Shown: positions 8,212 through 17,703, numbered from the stretch's first letter. The stretch is DNA of 64,000 bases from Pseudomonas alliivorans (GCF_017826695.1 NZ_JAFFZW010000001.1:434001-498000); one strand, 5' to 3'. Notes: generated from the letters alone by a model not told the origin. Translations and numbers: made by a program.

Positions 8212-11200
8212 ATGGCGAGCGTCATCGGAACAGTGTGGAGCGTATCGGGCAATGTATTTGCGGTGGCAGCAGACGGTTCAAAGAGGCTGCTGGTCGCCGG
8301 TAATCGCGTGTTTGTGGGCGAGCAGGTGCAGGCAGGATCTGACGGGGCTATCGCCGTCCGGCTGGAGAGCGGTGGCGAGCTGACCTTGGGGCGTGACAGT
8401 CGCGTGTTGCTTGATGCGGCCGTGCTCGACGATCAGGCGCCGCATGTGGAAACCCTTGATCCGCAGACTCCGACACTCGGTACCGTGACCGTCGATGATC
8501 GCGGGCCGTCGAGTGAGTCTGAAGCCAGTACAGGCGGTGGAGGGCACACGGTCGTCATGCTCAGCGAAACCGGCGGCGAGGTTCTGCCCGTGGTCGGCTT
8601 CGCCACCGAGGGCTTGGTGATGACACCGATCTTCCCCGAAGGGCGTGACGTTTTCGCGCGCGGCGGCAGTGATGTCGGAGCACCGCCCGATAACGTGATT
8701 CCACCTGCGCCTGAGCCGCCCTTCGTCGAGCCGCCGGTCACTGAGCCACCCATCACAGAGCCGCCGGTCATAGAACCACCTGTCACCGAGCCACCTGTCA
8801 CCGAGCCACCGGTCACCGAACCCCCGGTGCCCCCGACAGAACCGCCTGTAGAGCCACCGACTGAGCCACCGGTCGAACCGCCTGAGCCCCCCGTCGAGCC
8901 TCCGGTTGATCACTGCGTCAGCGTATCGGACAGCGAACTGACGCTTCATGAAGCCAATCTGTGCGCAGGCTCTGCGCCCGATCCGGCCGCGTTGACCCAG
9001 AGCGGCAGCTTTATCGTCAGAGCGCCTGACGGGCTGCAGAGTCTGGTGGTGGGCGGCATCGAGATTGTCAGGGACGGGGCTGTGATGGACTTTTCCCAAC
9101 CCGTGCTGACTGCGTTGGGCAACAGCCTGAGCATCACCGGCTACGACCCGGTCAGTGGCCAGATCACTTACAGCTACACCTTGCTCAATCCGCTCATGCA
9201 TCCGGACGGCGAGGTGCCCGATACACTGGGCGAAACCATCGAGGTGGTGGCTGTCGATCGCGATGGCGACATGGGTACCGGGCAGTTGGAGATTGTCATT
9301 GTCGACGACCAGCCGCTCGCCGCCGATGTCTCGCTGACGGTAACACCCATGCCGCAAGACTCGAACCTGCTGTTGATCATCGACAACTCCGACAGCATGA
9401 AAGGCGCTTCCGGTATCGATGGCCTGTCACGTCTGGACCTGGCCAAACAGGCGCTCAACCGGTTGCTCGATCAGTACGCCGCCATGGGTGAGGTACGGGT
9501 GCAGATCGTGACCTTCAACAGTCAGGCCGACCTGCCCGGTTCAGTCTGGGTCGATGTCGCCACTGCCCGAGACATCATCCATGCTCTGGAGGCCGGCAAC
9601 GGCACCAACTACGACGCAGCACTGGCGGCCGCGCAGCATGCGTTTTTCAGCGCTGGCAGTCTGACGGGTGCGCAGAATCTGGCGTACTTTCTGTCGGACG
9701 GCAACCCGACGCTGTCCCCGGAGCATTCCGAACCCAACCACCAGCCCGACCCGAGCCAGGGCGACGGCATCGATGCCGATGAACAGGCGATCTGGACGGC
9801 CTTTCTCGATGCTCACGGCATCAAGTCGTTTGCCATCGGCATCGGCAGCGACGTCAGCCAGACCTACCTGGACCCTATCGCCCACGATGGACAGTCCGGC
9901 AACGACATGCGCTCGGTAATCGTTCTGGAACCGCGTGAGCTGAATGCCGTGCTCAGTGGCACGGTTCAAGGCAGCACCGAAGGCAGCCTGCTCGCTGGCG
10001 GTACATTCGGTGCCGACGGCGGCTTCGTCAACGTGCTGATGGTCGACGGTGTGGCCTACACCTATGACCGAAGCGGGCAGGGCAGCATCAGCGGCGGTGC
10101 GGGGCAGGCACATTTCGACAGCAGCGCTCGTACCGTCACCCTGATCACCCAGGCGGGTGGCACCCTGATGGTTGATATGGAAAGCGGCGCATTCAGTTAT
10201 ACGCCGAGCGGTTCCCTGACAGCCGTTACGGAAAAGATCGGTTATGTGCTCAGTGATCATGACGGCGACCTGGCGGGCGCAACGCTGTCGATTCACGTGC
10301 AGCCACCCGCCCCGACGCCTTCGCCCGAAGCCTTGGATGATCACATCATCACCAACATTCTCGCTCCGAGCATCGAGGTGCCTGCCGCAGCGTTGCTGGC
10401 CAACGATCATTCGCGAAACGGTGATCCGCTGAGCGCGGCGACAACCGTGTTTCAGACCGGCTGGCGGGACGCCGGTTCAGACTTCGCGTCGCCGCAGCTG
10501 AACACCCTTCAGTTCTGTGGACAGGAAGATGTGTTGGAAAACCGGATCAAGGACCTGCAGCGTTCGGATTTTCATGTCACTCATGCGGCGACTGCCACCG
10601 TGCTGCTCAGCGGTTATCTCGGTGCCTGGCAGGGTGACACGTTCAATCATCAGGACCTGTATAGCGTTGAGCTGAGGGCGGGTGAAACGCTGACGGTCGA
10701 CACCCGTCAGCTTTCCGATCAGGTCGGGCTGGCGTGGCAAATGGACGATGGCGAATTTCACAGTCTGGCGGCGAATGGATCGTTCACCGCCAGCGAGGAC
10801 AGCACCTACCGCCTGATTCTGATCCACCAGCCTGACCCTGGTGTGCCGAATGAAGGGCTGAACTACCCGTTGGGTCTGAGCATCGACTACAGTCAGGTTA
10901 ATACCACCCCAGGTTATGAGGGCAGCTATGCAATTCAGGATGCGCATGGCCGTCAGGATTCGGCGGCCGTGATTATCGATTACCAGCATGGTCCCGTGTT
11001 GATCGGCACCGATAGCGACGACGTACTGCTTGCGGCAGGCGGCAATGATTGCCTGAACGGCGGCAACGGCCATGATGTGCTGATCGGCGGACAGGGTGAC
11101 GACGTGCTGACGGGCGGTGACGGGCCGGACCGGTTCATGTGGCTGGCGGGCGACACGGGCCATGATCGGGTGACGGACTTCGACGTCAGTGTCGATAGCC

Positions 11201-11484
11201 TCGATCTGTCCCAGCTCTTGCAGGGCATGGGTGCGAAGGCTGAAACACTGCAGGACTTACTGCATGTACGGGTCAATGGCGTTGGCACGCAATCGGTTTC
11301 GACCATTGAAGTGGGCGTGGATGCGAGTCATCCGAGCCAGAGCATCGAGCTTGCGGGCGTCGACCTGGCCGCGCAGTTCGGCGTCACGCCGGGGGCTGGT
11401 GGCTGGATAGGCGCAGGTGCGGACACGGCGACCATCATCAACGGCATGCTGAGTGATCATTCGTTGAAGGTGGATGTGGTTTAG
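8212..11484 (+). CDS. large RTX adhesin with LapA-like N-terminus and VWA domain, type I secretion substrate
   Basis: This 1090-residue protein is probably the cargo of the divergent exporter. The N-terminus (MASVIGTVWSVSGNVFAVAA, then GNRVFVGEQVQAG and LTLGRDSRVLL) resembles the LapA retention module. Next come a Gly-rich linker, a Pro-rich PPVTE repeat (about residues 165-233) and a VCBS/Big-like region. A von Willebrand A domain (about 383-577) carries the MIDAS motif DNSDS near 391. A second beta-rich region contains LLANDHSRNGDP near 723. RTX nonapeptides (GGNDCLNGGNGHDVLIGGQ, about 930-975) and a C-terminal secretion segment end the protein. GGAG lies 6 nt before the ATG at 8212; an upstream GTG is inferior. 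It is far shorter than classical LapA. Exact ligand and anchoring are unknown. Confidence 0.87.
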   Translation: MASVIGTVWSVSGNVFAVAADGSKRLLVAGNRVFVGEQVQAGSDGAIAVRLESGGELTLGRDSRVLLDAAVLDDQAPHVETLDPQTPTLGTVTVDDRGPSSESEASTGGGGHTVVMLSETGGEVLPVVGFATEGLVMTPIFPEGRDVFARGGSDVGAPPDNVIPPAPEPPFVEPPVTEPPITEPPVIEPPVTEPPVTEPPVTEPPVPPTEPPVEPPTEPPVEPPEPPVEPPVDHCVSVSDSELTLHEANLCAGSAPDPAALTQSGSFIVRAPDGLQSLVVGGIEIVRDGAVMDFSQPVLTALGNSLSITGYDPVSGQITYSYTLLNPLMHPDGEVPDTLGETIEVVAVDRDGDMGTGQLEIVIVDDQPLAADVSLTVTPMPQDSNLLLIIDNSDSMKGASGIDGLSRLDLAKQALNRLLDQYAAMGEVRVQIVTFNSQADLPGSVWVDVATARDIIHALEAGNGTNYDAALAAAQHAFFSAGSLTGAQNLAYFLSDGNPTLSPEHSEPNHQPDPSQGDGIDADEQAIWTAFLDAHGIKSFAIGIGSDVSQTYLDPIAHDGQSGNDMRSVIVLEPRELNAVLSGTVQGSTEGSLLAGGTFGADGGFVNVLMVDGVAYTYDRSGQGSISGGAGQAHFDSSARTVTLITQAGGTLMVDMESGAFSYTPSGSLTAVTEKIGYVLSDHDGDLAGATLSIHVQPPAPTPSPEALDDHIITNILAPSIEVPAAALLANDHSRNGDPLSAATTVFQTGWRDAGSDFASPQLNTLQFCGQEDVLENRIKDLQRSDFHVTHAATATVLLSGYLGAWQGDTFNHQDLYSVELRAGETLTVDTRQLSDQVGLAWQMDDGEFHSLAANGSFTASEDSTYRLILIHQPDPGVPNEGLNYPLGLSIDYSQVNTTPGYEGSYAIQDAHGRQDSAAVIIDYQHGPVLIGTDSDDVLLAAGGNDCLNGGNGHDVLIGGQGDDVLTGGDGPDRFMWLAGDTGHDRVTDFDVSVDSLDLSQLLQGMGAKAETLQDLLHVRVNGVGTQSVSTIEVGVDASHPSQSIELAGVDLAAQFGVTPGAGGWIGAGADTATIINGMLSDHSLKVDVV
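8704..8909 (+). repeat. degenerate 15-bp tandem repeat encoding Pro-Pro-Val-Thr-Glu
   Basis: About a dozen consecutive units encode PPVTE, PPITE, PPVIE and PPVEP variants. Some neighbouring units are nearly identical in DNA, such as the three cacctgtcaccgagc-type copies around 8776-8815. The tract forms a rigid spacer between the N-terminal module and the beta/VWA region. Near-identical units suggest copy number can change by slippage. Confidence 0.85.
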
Positions 11485-11538
11485 CGCACTGTTTCCGGCA
11501 AACACTTGGCGGTGTGAGGTTCAACAAGGGTCAGGACC

Positions 11539-11940
11539 TCACTGCCTGCGCAACGTCTTCTGCCTGAGGATATAAACCGTCACCAGCACCGCACTGACCA
11601 ACATGAAGCCACGAGCCCACGGCAGGGGAACCAGATAGCAGGACAGTCCGATGCTGGCCCACATCGTGCCAATCGCGTAGACCTTGCCCTTGAGAGGAAT
11701 GCCGCGGCCTTCAAGGTAGTCCTTGATCCAGGGACCAAGCCGCTTGTGGTTGACCAGCCAGTGATAGAAGCGAGGAGAGCTGCGAGCAAAACATGCGGCA
11801 GCCAGTAGCAGAAAAGGCGTTGTGGGCAGCACCGGAAGCACAATCCCGACAACGCCCAGCGCAACGCTCAGCCAGCCGACGCCCAATAGAAAATAGCGCA
11901 CCGACCGATGACGGCTGGTGCGCGTCGACGCCTGCGCCAT
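11539..11940 (-). CDS. DUF454 (YbaN-like) inner-membrane protein
   Basis: This small hydrophobic protein has 133 residues from the ATG at 11940. It belongs to the DUF454/YbaN family, whose function is unknown. The family core is clear: GVVGIVLPVLPTTPFLLLAA within the first hydrophobic stretch, then FARSSPRFYHWLVNH, then two more membrane segments (AIGTMWASIGLSCYLV and RGFMLVSAVLVTVYIL). An alternative ATG at 11988 would overlap the upstream UPF0149 gene by 38 nt. The later start leaves a 10-nt gap and fits the family better, but ribosome-binding evidence is weak for both. It is probably co-transcribed with the upstream gene and converges on the adhesin gene. A 7-bp inverted repeat (GTGAGGT/ACCTCAC, 11514-11542) covers the junction. 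Confidence 0.8.
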   Translation of the reverse strand: MAQASTRTSRHRSVRYFLLGVGWLSVALGVVGIVLPVLPTTPFLLLAAACFARSSPRFYHWLVNHKRLGPWIKDYLEGRGIPLKGKVYAIGTMWASIGLSCYLVPLPWARGFMLVSAVLVTVYILRQKTLRRQ

Positions 11941-11950
11941 AGGCGCGGAC

Positions 11951-12538
11951 TCAGTGGTGGCGGGGTTTGAGAATGGCCGGCTTCTCATCCGGCGCCTGGC
12001 ACAGCAGGTACAGCGCCGTCAGCGCTTCCGGAATCTGCACGATCATGTCGTCCATCAGGTTGGCGTCCTGAGCGATATCGGAGAATTCCGGTTGCTCGTC
12101 GAACAGACCCGAACCGACCATGATAGGCAGCAGCATCTCGCTGACTTCGTCCTCGGCGCTTTCGAACCAGGCGTTTTCACGCAGGAACACGCCTTCCATG
12201 AAGCCGATGCACCAGCCACGCAGATCCGAATCATCCGGGTCGTCGCCCAGGTCCAGATCGCACGGCAGTTCGAACTCTTCATCCGACGCCAACTGGCGCG
12301 CGATGTGCGCCTGCAGTGCAACGAGAGTGGCTTCGATCTCGACGCGCTGTGCGTCGCTTGCGTAGTGCGGCGGCTCGGAGAACAGGGCATCGATCCACTC
12401 GCGCTCCGGCACTGGTTCGGAACAGATCGACAGGGCGGTCAGGTAGCCATGAGCGGCCACGTAGTCCAGTGCTTCTTCGTGCAGTTCATCTGCATCGAGG
12501 AAGACTTGCAGGCGGGTTAGTTGCTCAGCGAAGGACAT
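11951..12538 (-). CDS. UPF0149 (YgfB/YecA-like) protein
   Basis: This soluble acidic protein of 195 residues belongs to the UPF0149 family. Typical segments are LQVFLDADELHEEALDYVAAHGYLTAL at the start and RGWCIGFMEGVFL in the middle. In P. aeruginosa the relative YgfB modulates antibiotic-resistance gene expression, but family members differ and no function can be assigned from sequence alone. The ATG at 12538 follows an AAGG element; the frame stays open upstream but there it runs into the recQ promoter region. It is divergent from recQ and heads a likely two-gene unit with the DUF454 gene. Confidence 0.82.
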   Translation of the reverse strand: MSFAEQLTRLQVFLDADELHEEALDYVAAHGYLTALSICSEPVPEREWIDALFSEPPHYASDAQRVEIEATLVALQAHIARQLASDEEFELPCDLDLGDDPDDSDLRGWCIGFMEGVFLRENAWFESAEDEVSEMLLPIMVGSGLFDEQPEFSDIAQDANLMDDMIVQIPEALTALYLLCQAPDEKPAILKPRHH

Positions 12539-12669
12539 GGACGCACTACCTTGGAAATAAACGATGCTGAATTCTAGGCCCTGAGCGCCTGTGGCGCCAG
12601 CGCGGCGGCCCAATGCAGTTAATTTCGACCACTCATGTCCCAGTCATCCATTGCCTGTGAGTGCTCGGG

Positions 12670-12675
12670 TATACT
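12670..12675 (+). promoter_or_regulatory. probable recQ -10 element
   Basis: TATACT matches the sigma-70 -10 consensus at five of six positions and lies about 38 nt upstream of the recQ ATG. No good -35 at standard spacing is seen, so this is only a partial match. Confidence 0.45.
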
Positions 12676-12713
12676 CCCCCGTTTGCAGTGCAGCAGGACA
12701 ATCTGGGGTTTTT

Positions 12714-14843
12714 ATGCTCGAACAGGCACAACGCGTACTTAAAGACATCTTCGGCTACGACAGCTTCCGTGGTCGCCAGGGTGCCATTATCGAACGTGTA
12801 GCCAACGGCGGTGATGCACTGGTGCTGATGCCGACCGGCGGTGGCAAGTCCCTGTGTTTTCAGGTTCCCGGCCTGTTGCGCGATGGCCTGTGTGTGGTGG
12901 TGTCGCCGCTTATCGCATTGATGGACGATCAGGTCGCGACCCTCGAGGAACTCGGTGTTTCTGCCGCTGCGCTCAATTCGACACTCAGCGCCGAGCAGCA
13001 GCGCGACCTGGCCAACCGGATTCGTCAGGGCGAAGTCAAAATGCTTTATCTGGCGCCGGAACGTCTCGTTCAGCCGCGCATGCTGTCCTTTCTGCAAAAC
13101 CTCGATATCGCGCTGTTCGCCATTGATGAAGCGCACTGCGTTTCTCAATGGGGACATGATTTCCGTCCCGAGTACCTGCAACTGGGTCAACTCGCCGAAC
13201 TGTTCCCCAGCGTTCCGCGCATCGCCCTGACGGCCACTGCCGACAAGCGGACACGTGAAGAAATCGTCACGCGTCTGCATCTGCAGAACGCCGAGCGGTT
13301 TCTGTCCAGTTTCGACCGCCCCAACATCTTCTATCGCATCGTGCCTAAGGAATCGCCGCGCAAGCAGTTGCTGGCGTTTCTGTCCGAGCGGCGCAGTGAT
13401 GCAGGCATCGTCTATTGCCTGTCGCGCAAGAAAGTCGACGAGGTCGCGGTTTTCCTCAGCGAGAACGGCTATCCGGCACTGCCGTATCACGCGGGACTGC
13501 CTTCCGAAACCCGTGCCGCCAATCAGAAGCGCTTCCTTAATGAAGAAGGCCTGATCATGGTCGCGACCATCGCATTCGGCATGGGCATCGACAAGCCCAA
13601 CGTACGCTTCGTCGCCCATATGGACCTGCCCAAGTCGCTGGAAGCCTACTATCAGGAAACCGGCCGGGCAGGGCGTGACGGTCTGCCCGCGGATGCGTGG
13701 ATGGCCTACGGTCTGCAGGACGTGCTGATGCTCAAGCAGATGCTGCAGAACTCCGAAGGTGACGAGCGGCACAAGCGGCTCGAACACCACAAGCTCGACG
13801 CCATGCTGGCGCTTTGCGAAGAAACCCGCTGCCGTCGCCAGACGCTGCTGGCCTACTTCGACGAAGACATGCCCAACCCCTGCGGTCACTGCGACAATTG
13901 TGTCGATGGCGTACAGACCTGGGACGCCACCGAGCCTGCACGTCAGGCGCTGTCGGCCATCTATCGCACTGGCCAGCGCTATGGTGTGGGGCATCTGGTG
14001 GACGTTCTGCTCGGCAAGTCCAATGACAAGGTCGAAAGTTTCGGTCATCAGCACCTGTCGGTGTTCGGTGTCGGCAAGGCGCGCTCCGAGGGTGAGTGGC
14101 GTTCATTGTTCCGGCAACTGGTCGCGCGCGGTCTGGCGGACATCGATCTGGAAGGCTACGGCGGCCTGCGTCTGAGTGATACCTGCCGCCCGCTGCTGCG
14201 CGGTGAGGTCACGTTGGAACTGCGTCGCGACCTCAAGCCGCAGACCTCCACCAAGAGCCATTCCGGCAGCCCGGCCAGTCAATTGGTGCGAGGCGAGGAG
14301 CGCGAGCAGTGGGAAGCCCTGCGCACGCTGCGCCGTAAGCTGGCCGAAGAACACGCAGTGCCGCCTTACGTCATTTTCCCGGATTCGACTCTGCTGGAAA
14401 TGCTGCGCAGCAAGCCCGGTTCAATGGCCGAAATGGCCCGCGTCGGCGGTGTCGGCGCGCGCAAGCTGGAACGTTACGGCGAGGCGTTTCTGGAAGTGCT
14501 CAGCGGCAAGGCCGAAGCGCCCCGAGTGGTCACTGACCTGCGTCACGAGCTGATCAGTCTGGCGCACGCCGGCATGACCCCGGCACAGATTGCCGGCCAG
14601 TTGCAGTGCTCGGAAAAGAATGTCTACACCCTGCTCGCCGAAGCCATCGGCAAACAGCAACTGTCCGTTGAACAGGCGCTGGATCTGCCCGAAGACCTGC
14701 TGGGTGAAATCCAGGATGCGTTTCTCGACGGAGAGGGCGAACTGCCTCCGGTTTCTTCAGTGATCGAACAATTCACTGGGCGTGTTCCTGAAGGTGTGCT
14801 GTATTGCGTGCGCGCCGCCCTGCAATCCGAGTTCGAGATGTAG
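12714..14843 (+). CDS. recQ: RecQ ATP-dependent DNA helicase
   Basis: RecQ is a 3'-5' superfamily 2 DNA helicase acting in recombination and fork repair. At 709 residues it is longer than E. coli RecQ (about 610). Walker A TGGGKSLC is near residue 41, DEAH with the RecQ aromatic loop ([17 protein letters not shown]) near 136, and motif III TATAD near 180. Motif [10 protein letters not shown] is near 320 and the zinc cysteines CGHCDNC near 389. A winged-helix RQC region and an HRDC domain (about 530-610) follow, then roughly 100 extra residues with a helix-turn-helix look ([21 protein letters not shown]). The ATG at 12714 follows GGGG and starts [15 protein letters not shown], as expected for the family. 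Confidence 0.96.
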   Translation: MLEQAQRVLKDIFGYDSFRGRQGAIIERVANGGDALVLMPTGGGKSLCFQVPGLLRDGLCVVVSPLIALMDDQVATLEELGVSAAALNSTLSAEQQRDLANRIRQGEVKMLYLAPERLVQPRMLSFLQNLDIALFAIDEAHCVSQWGHDFRPEYLQLGQLAELFPSVPRIALTATADKRTREEIVTRLHLQNAERFLSSFDRPNIFYRIVPKESPRKQLLAFLSERRSDAGIVYCLSRKKVDEVAVFLSENGYPALPYHAGLPSETRAANQKRFLNEEGLIMVATIAFGMGIDKPNVRFVAHMDLPKSLEAYYQETGRAGRDGLPADAWMAYGLQDVLMLKQMLQNSEGDERHKRLEHHKLDAMLALCEETRCRRQTLLAYFDEDMPNPCGHCDNCVDGVQTWDATEPARQALSAIYRTGQRYGVGHLVDVLLGKSNDKVESFGHQHLSVFGVGKARSEGEWRSLFRQLVARGLADIDLEGYGGLRLSDTCRPLLRGEVTLELRRDLKPQTSTKSHSGSPASQLVRGEEREQWEALRTLRRKLAEEHAVPPYVIFPDSTLLEMLRSKPGSMAEMARVGGVGARKLERYGEAFLEVLSGKAEAPRVVTDLRHELISLAHAGMTPAQIAGQLQCSEKNVYTLLAEAIGKQQLSVEQALDLPEDLLGEIQDAFLDGEGELPPVSSVIEQFTGRVPEGVLYCVRAALQSEFEM

Positions 14844-14897
14844 GAACCTGCGACGAGACGCCACGGTCGGGCGCTTGCCTGTTTGCAAGGAGCATGC

Positions 14898-14916
14898 TTA
14901 GCTCGCTAATAGTTAG
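14898..14916. promoter_or_regulatory. overlapping palindromes, probable MarR operator
   Basis: TTAGC-TC-GCTAA (14898-14909) is a perfect inverted repeat. It overlaps a second perfect one, CTAA-TAG-TTAG (14906-14916). Both lie 20-38 nt upstream of the MarR-family gene, where an autoregulatory operator is expected. The family commonly binds AT-rich palindromes of this size; binding itself is inference. Confidence 0.5.
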
Positions 14917-14935
14917 ATTTGATCACGAGTGCTCT

Positions 14936-15370
14936 ATGCCATTGACTGATGAACATCGTTTCGGGATGCAACTCGCACAGATTTCCCGAGGCTGGCGGGC
15001 CGAACTGGATCGTCGTCTCGCAGGTCTGGGTCTGTCTCAGGCCCGGTGGCTGGTGTTGCTGCATCTTGCCCGCTTCGGTGAGGCACCTACCCAGCGTGAA
15101 CTGGCCCAGAGCGTCGGCGTCGAGGGTCCGACCCTCGCACGATTGCTCGACAGCCTTGAAGGGCAGGGGCTGGTGCAGCGTCAGGCGGTGCTTGAGGATC
15201 GCCGGGCGAAGAAAATCGTACTCTGCGACACCGCCCTGCCATTGATCGAACAGATCGAAACCATCGCCAACGTGTTGCGGATCGAACTCTTTGAGGGCGT
15301 TGATGAGGAAGACCTGCGGGTGTGCGTACGCGTGCACTCGCGAATTCTGGCCAATCTCGAAAGATCCTGA
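14936..15370 (+). CDS. MarR/SlyA-family transcriptional regulator
   Basis: This winged-helix repressor or activator has 144 residues. The helix-turn-helix and wing are visible in TQRELAQSVGVEGPTLARLLDSLE, followed by the wing residues DRRAKKIVL typical of SlyA/MarR. I chose the ATG at 14936 (MPLTDEHRFGMQLAQ), which aligns with the family N-terminus. In-frame upstream ATGs would place the coding region across the palindromes at 14898-14916. The gene sits between recQ and the short FimV-like gene, as in P. aeruginosa (PA3344/PA3341/PA3340 neighbourhood). The target is unknown; autoregulation through the palindromes is plausible. Confidence 0.88.
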   Translation: MPLTDEHRFGMQLAQISRGWRAELDRRLAGLGLSQARWLVLLHLARFGEAPTQRELAQSVGVEGPTLARLLDSLEGQGLVQRQAVLEDRRAKKIVLCDTALPLIEQIETIANVLRIELFEGVDEEDLRVCVRVHSRILANLERS

Positions 15371-15465
15371 GACGAGGCTGCGAGTTCTCCCCCATACTCT
15401 TGCAACGGATAGTGAAGTTCATCGGGACAGGTGAGAGGCCTGCTGTGGTTTCCATAAGGGTTAGC

Positions 15466-17634
15466 ATGCTGAAGAGTTCTCAGGCGAGTACGGGTCGCTC
15501 CGTCGGTCACGGTTTTTACGCACGCGTGATGGCGGCGTCTGTCGTGGCTTCGACACTGGTGTATTCATCGCTGGCATCAGCGTTGGGGCTGGGCGAAATA
15601 ACCCTGCATTCGGCGCTCAACCAGCCATTGAATGCAGAAATTACGCTGCTGGAAACCGAAGGTCTGAGCCCCGACGATGTGGTGGCCAGGCTGGCCTCGC
15701 CGGAGGCGTTTGCCAAGGCGGGCGTCGAGCGCGTGTTCTTTCTCAATGATCTGCGATTCACCCCTGTGCTGAATGGCGGGCGCGGCGTGATCCGGGTGGT
15801 TTCGCACAAGCCGGTCACCGAACCTTACCTGAGCTTCCTTGTGCAGTTGTCCCGCCCTAATGGCGATCTGCTGCACGAATACACGGTCCTGCTTGATCCC
15901 GCCACGTCGCCCGAGGGCGTCGCGGCAACCCGCAGTCGGAACACACAGCGCACTGCACAGTCGGCGGCAACTGAATCACGCATGCCGGTTGCGCCGCCAG
16001 CCGCTGTTCAGGGCAAATACTACAAGGTCGTCAGCGGCGACACCCTCAACGCCATTGCTGCGCGCGTTCAAGGCCAGGGCAGCAAGGTTTCGACCTCTCA
16101 GATGGCCGATGGCATTCGGCTTCTCAATCCTCAGGTGTTCGCCCAGGGAGCAGGTTTGAAACCTGGACAGGACCTCCTGCTGCCTGATTCGGCCGTGCAG
16201 CCCACGGCCAGCCCTTCGGTAGCCAGTCCCGCAGCGCCAGCGGTGCAACCTGCCGAAGTCCGGGAGGCAGCCGAACAGATGGCGACCGCAGCCATTGAAA
16301 CCCAGCAATTGACTCGCGCGCTCGAAGAACTCAAGGCGCAGACCGCAGATCTTCAGGATCAGTTGGTTGGCAAGGACAAGCAGATCACAGCGCTTCGCAC
16401 CGACCTCGCGCAGGCTCAGTCCGCCACGAGCACAGCGGCCACACCGTCGCCCGCAGTCTTGCCTGTTCAACAGCCAGTTGTGGCAGCGGCTCCCAGCGAA
16501 CCCTTCGTCAGTATTCCGGTCCTGTTGGCCGGGCTGCTGATCGTCCTGCTGCTTCTGGCATTTGCCTACACCAGAAGACGGCAGCAACGTAGTCAGAGCG
16601 TGACACCTGCCGTAACGCCGGACGATTCCCTGATCAAACCCGCTCAGGCTGCGGTGCTTCCCGTGTTCGAAGTGCCTGCGGTCGCGCCAGCAGTCGCACC
16701 CGTCGTGGCCAAATCGTCGTCATCACAACGCATGGCTGGCGCAGCGCCCGATGCACTGGACGGCGTCAGTATCTATATTGCCTACGGGCGTTTCAGTGAA
16801 GCGATTGGCATCCTGCGCAGTGCGCTTGAAAAACAGCCGGATCGCGAAGACATTCGCATCAGGTTGCTCGAATTGCTGGCCGAGCAGGGCGACAGTGCCG
16901 GGTTTGCTGCCGAGGAACGTTCCGCCCTGCATCACGGTGTGACCCCGCAAGCCATTCAGGATATTCGTGAGCGTTATCCGCAGCTCAAGGCCCGTGAGGC
17001 GCTCGCTGCATCGACGGTGTTGCCCGCCGCCGCTGTCGGGGCCGTTTCGCTGGCCAAGAGCGCTTCCGAGTCGAAAGACGAAGATGTGCCTGATCCTGTT
17101 TCAGAACAGGAACAGCCCGCCATTACGCAGCTGGACGAAACCACCGCAGCAGCGCTGAATCCTGAACCGTCAGACGAGTTCCAGTTGAATCTGGACGAGC
17201 TGTCGATGGATGCTGACTGGGACCTGGTCGATCCGTTCGATGCGCCGCCTGCTCGCACCAAACCTGTCGTTCAACCTGAGGTAGACCCTGGATTTTCATC
17301 GGATCTGAATCAGTTGCCCGAAGTGTTCGAGCTGTCCGACGAGCAATTTCTCAGCGACTTCTCCGAGTCGGATGCAGTCGAGCCCATCGAAGTGATTCCG
17401 CCATCGGCTGTCGACGATTTGAGCAATGACTTCCTCGACAGCTTCATGAGCGACGATTCTGACTTCGACCTGCTGGACCTCGATGAACCGCCCTTGAGCC
17501 AGATCAATCAGGCTCAAGTGTTGATCGACGACGGGGATATCGAGTCGGCCCGTGAAATCCTGTTGCAGGTGATTGCCGAGTCTGACGAAGAACATCAGCG
17601 TCTGGCGCGGGAACTGTTGGCAGGGATCAGTTGA
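15466..17634 (+). CDS. short FimV paralogue (LysM/TPR inner-membrane protein)
   Basis: The 722-residue protein is built like FimV. It has a signal region ending near residue 40 and the FimV N-terminal domain (LGLGEITLHSALNQPLNAEI). A LysM domain starts near 185 (YYKVVSGDTLNAIAARVQ), and a coiled coil spans about 275-320. A membrane segment lies near 347-370 (VLLAGLLIVLLLLAFAY) with arginines on its inner side. A TPR-like region sits near 430-485, then an acidic linker, and the FimV C-terminal motif ends the protein (IESAREILLQVIAE). FimV proteins bind peptidoglycan and organise polar or septal machinery. The ATG at 15466 follows AAGGG. Synteny matches PA3340; the full-length FimV of this genome is at 51116. 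Confidence 0.88.
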   Translation: MLKSSQASTGRSVGHGFYARVMAASVVASTLVYSSLASALGLGEITLHSALNQPLNAEITLLETEGLSPDDVVARLASPEAFAKAGVERVFFLNDLRFTPVLNGGRGVIRVVSHKPVTEPYLSFLVQLSRPNGDLLHEYTVLLDPATSPEGVAATRSRNTQRTAQSAATESRMPVAPPAAVQGKYYKVVSGDTLNAIAARVQGQGSKVSTSQMADGIRLLNPQVFAQGAGLKPGQDLLLPDSAVQPTASPSVASPAAPAVQPAEVREAAEQMATAAIETQQLTRALEELKAQTADLQDQLVGKDKQITALRTDLAQAQSATSTAATPSPAVLPVQQPVVAAAPSEPFVSIPVLLAGLLIVLLLLAFAYTRRRQQRSQSVTPAVTPDDSLIKPAQAAVLPVFEVPAVAPAVAPVVAKSSSSQRMAGAAPDALDGVSIYIAYGRFSEAIGILRSALEKQPDREDIRIRLLELLAEQGDSAGFAAEERSALHHGVTPQAIQDIRERYPQLKAREALAASTVLPAAAVGAVSLAKSASESKDEDVPDPVSEQEQPAITQLDETTAAALNPEPSDEFQLNLDELSMDADWDLVDPFDAPPARTKPVVQPEVDPGFSSDLNQLPEVFELSDEQFLSDFSESDAVEPIEVIPPSAVDDLSNDFLDSFMSDDSDFDLLDLDEPPLSQINQAQVLIDDGDIESAREILLQVIAESDEEHQRLARELLAGIS

Positions 17635-17672
17635 GAGACGTCGTTGCGCTTTGCGCTCGACGTGAGGTCCCT

Positions 17673-17703
17673 GATCGTGTCAACGCGCAGCGTTGGCACG
17701 ATC
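17673..17703. other. strong 14-bp hairpin between convergent genes
   Basis: Arms 17673-17686 and 17690-17703 pair over 14 positions with a single T:G mismatch and a 3-nt loop. It lies in the gap between the FimV paralogue (+) and the PA2817-like gene (-). No T-run follows on either strand, so intrinsic termination is not proven. Confidence 0.6.

Noticed and set aside
8395..8430. LLDAAVL as a possible LapG cleavage site in the adhesin
   Set aside because: It resembles the di-alanine consensus only loosely, lies in the predicted folded part of the module rather than in the exposed linker, and lacks the preceding Thr, Ala or Pro.
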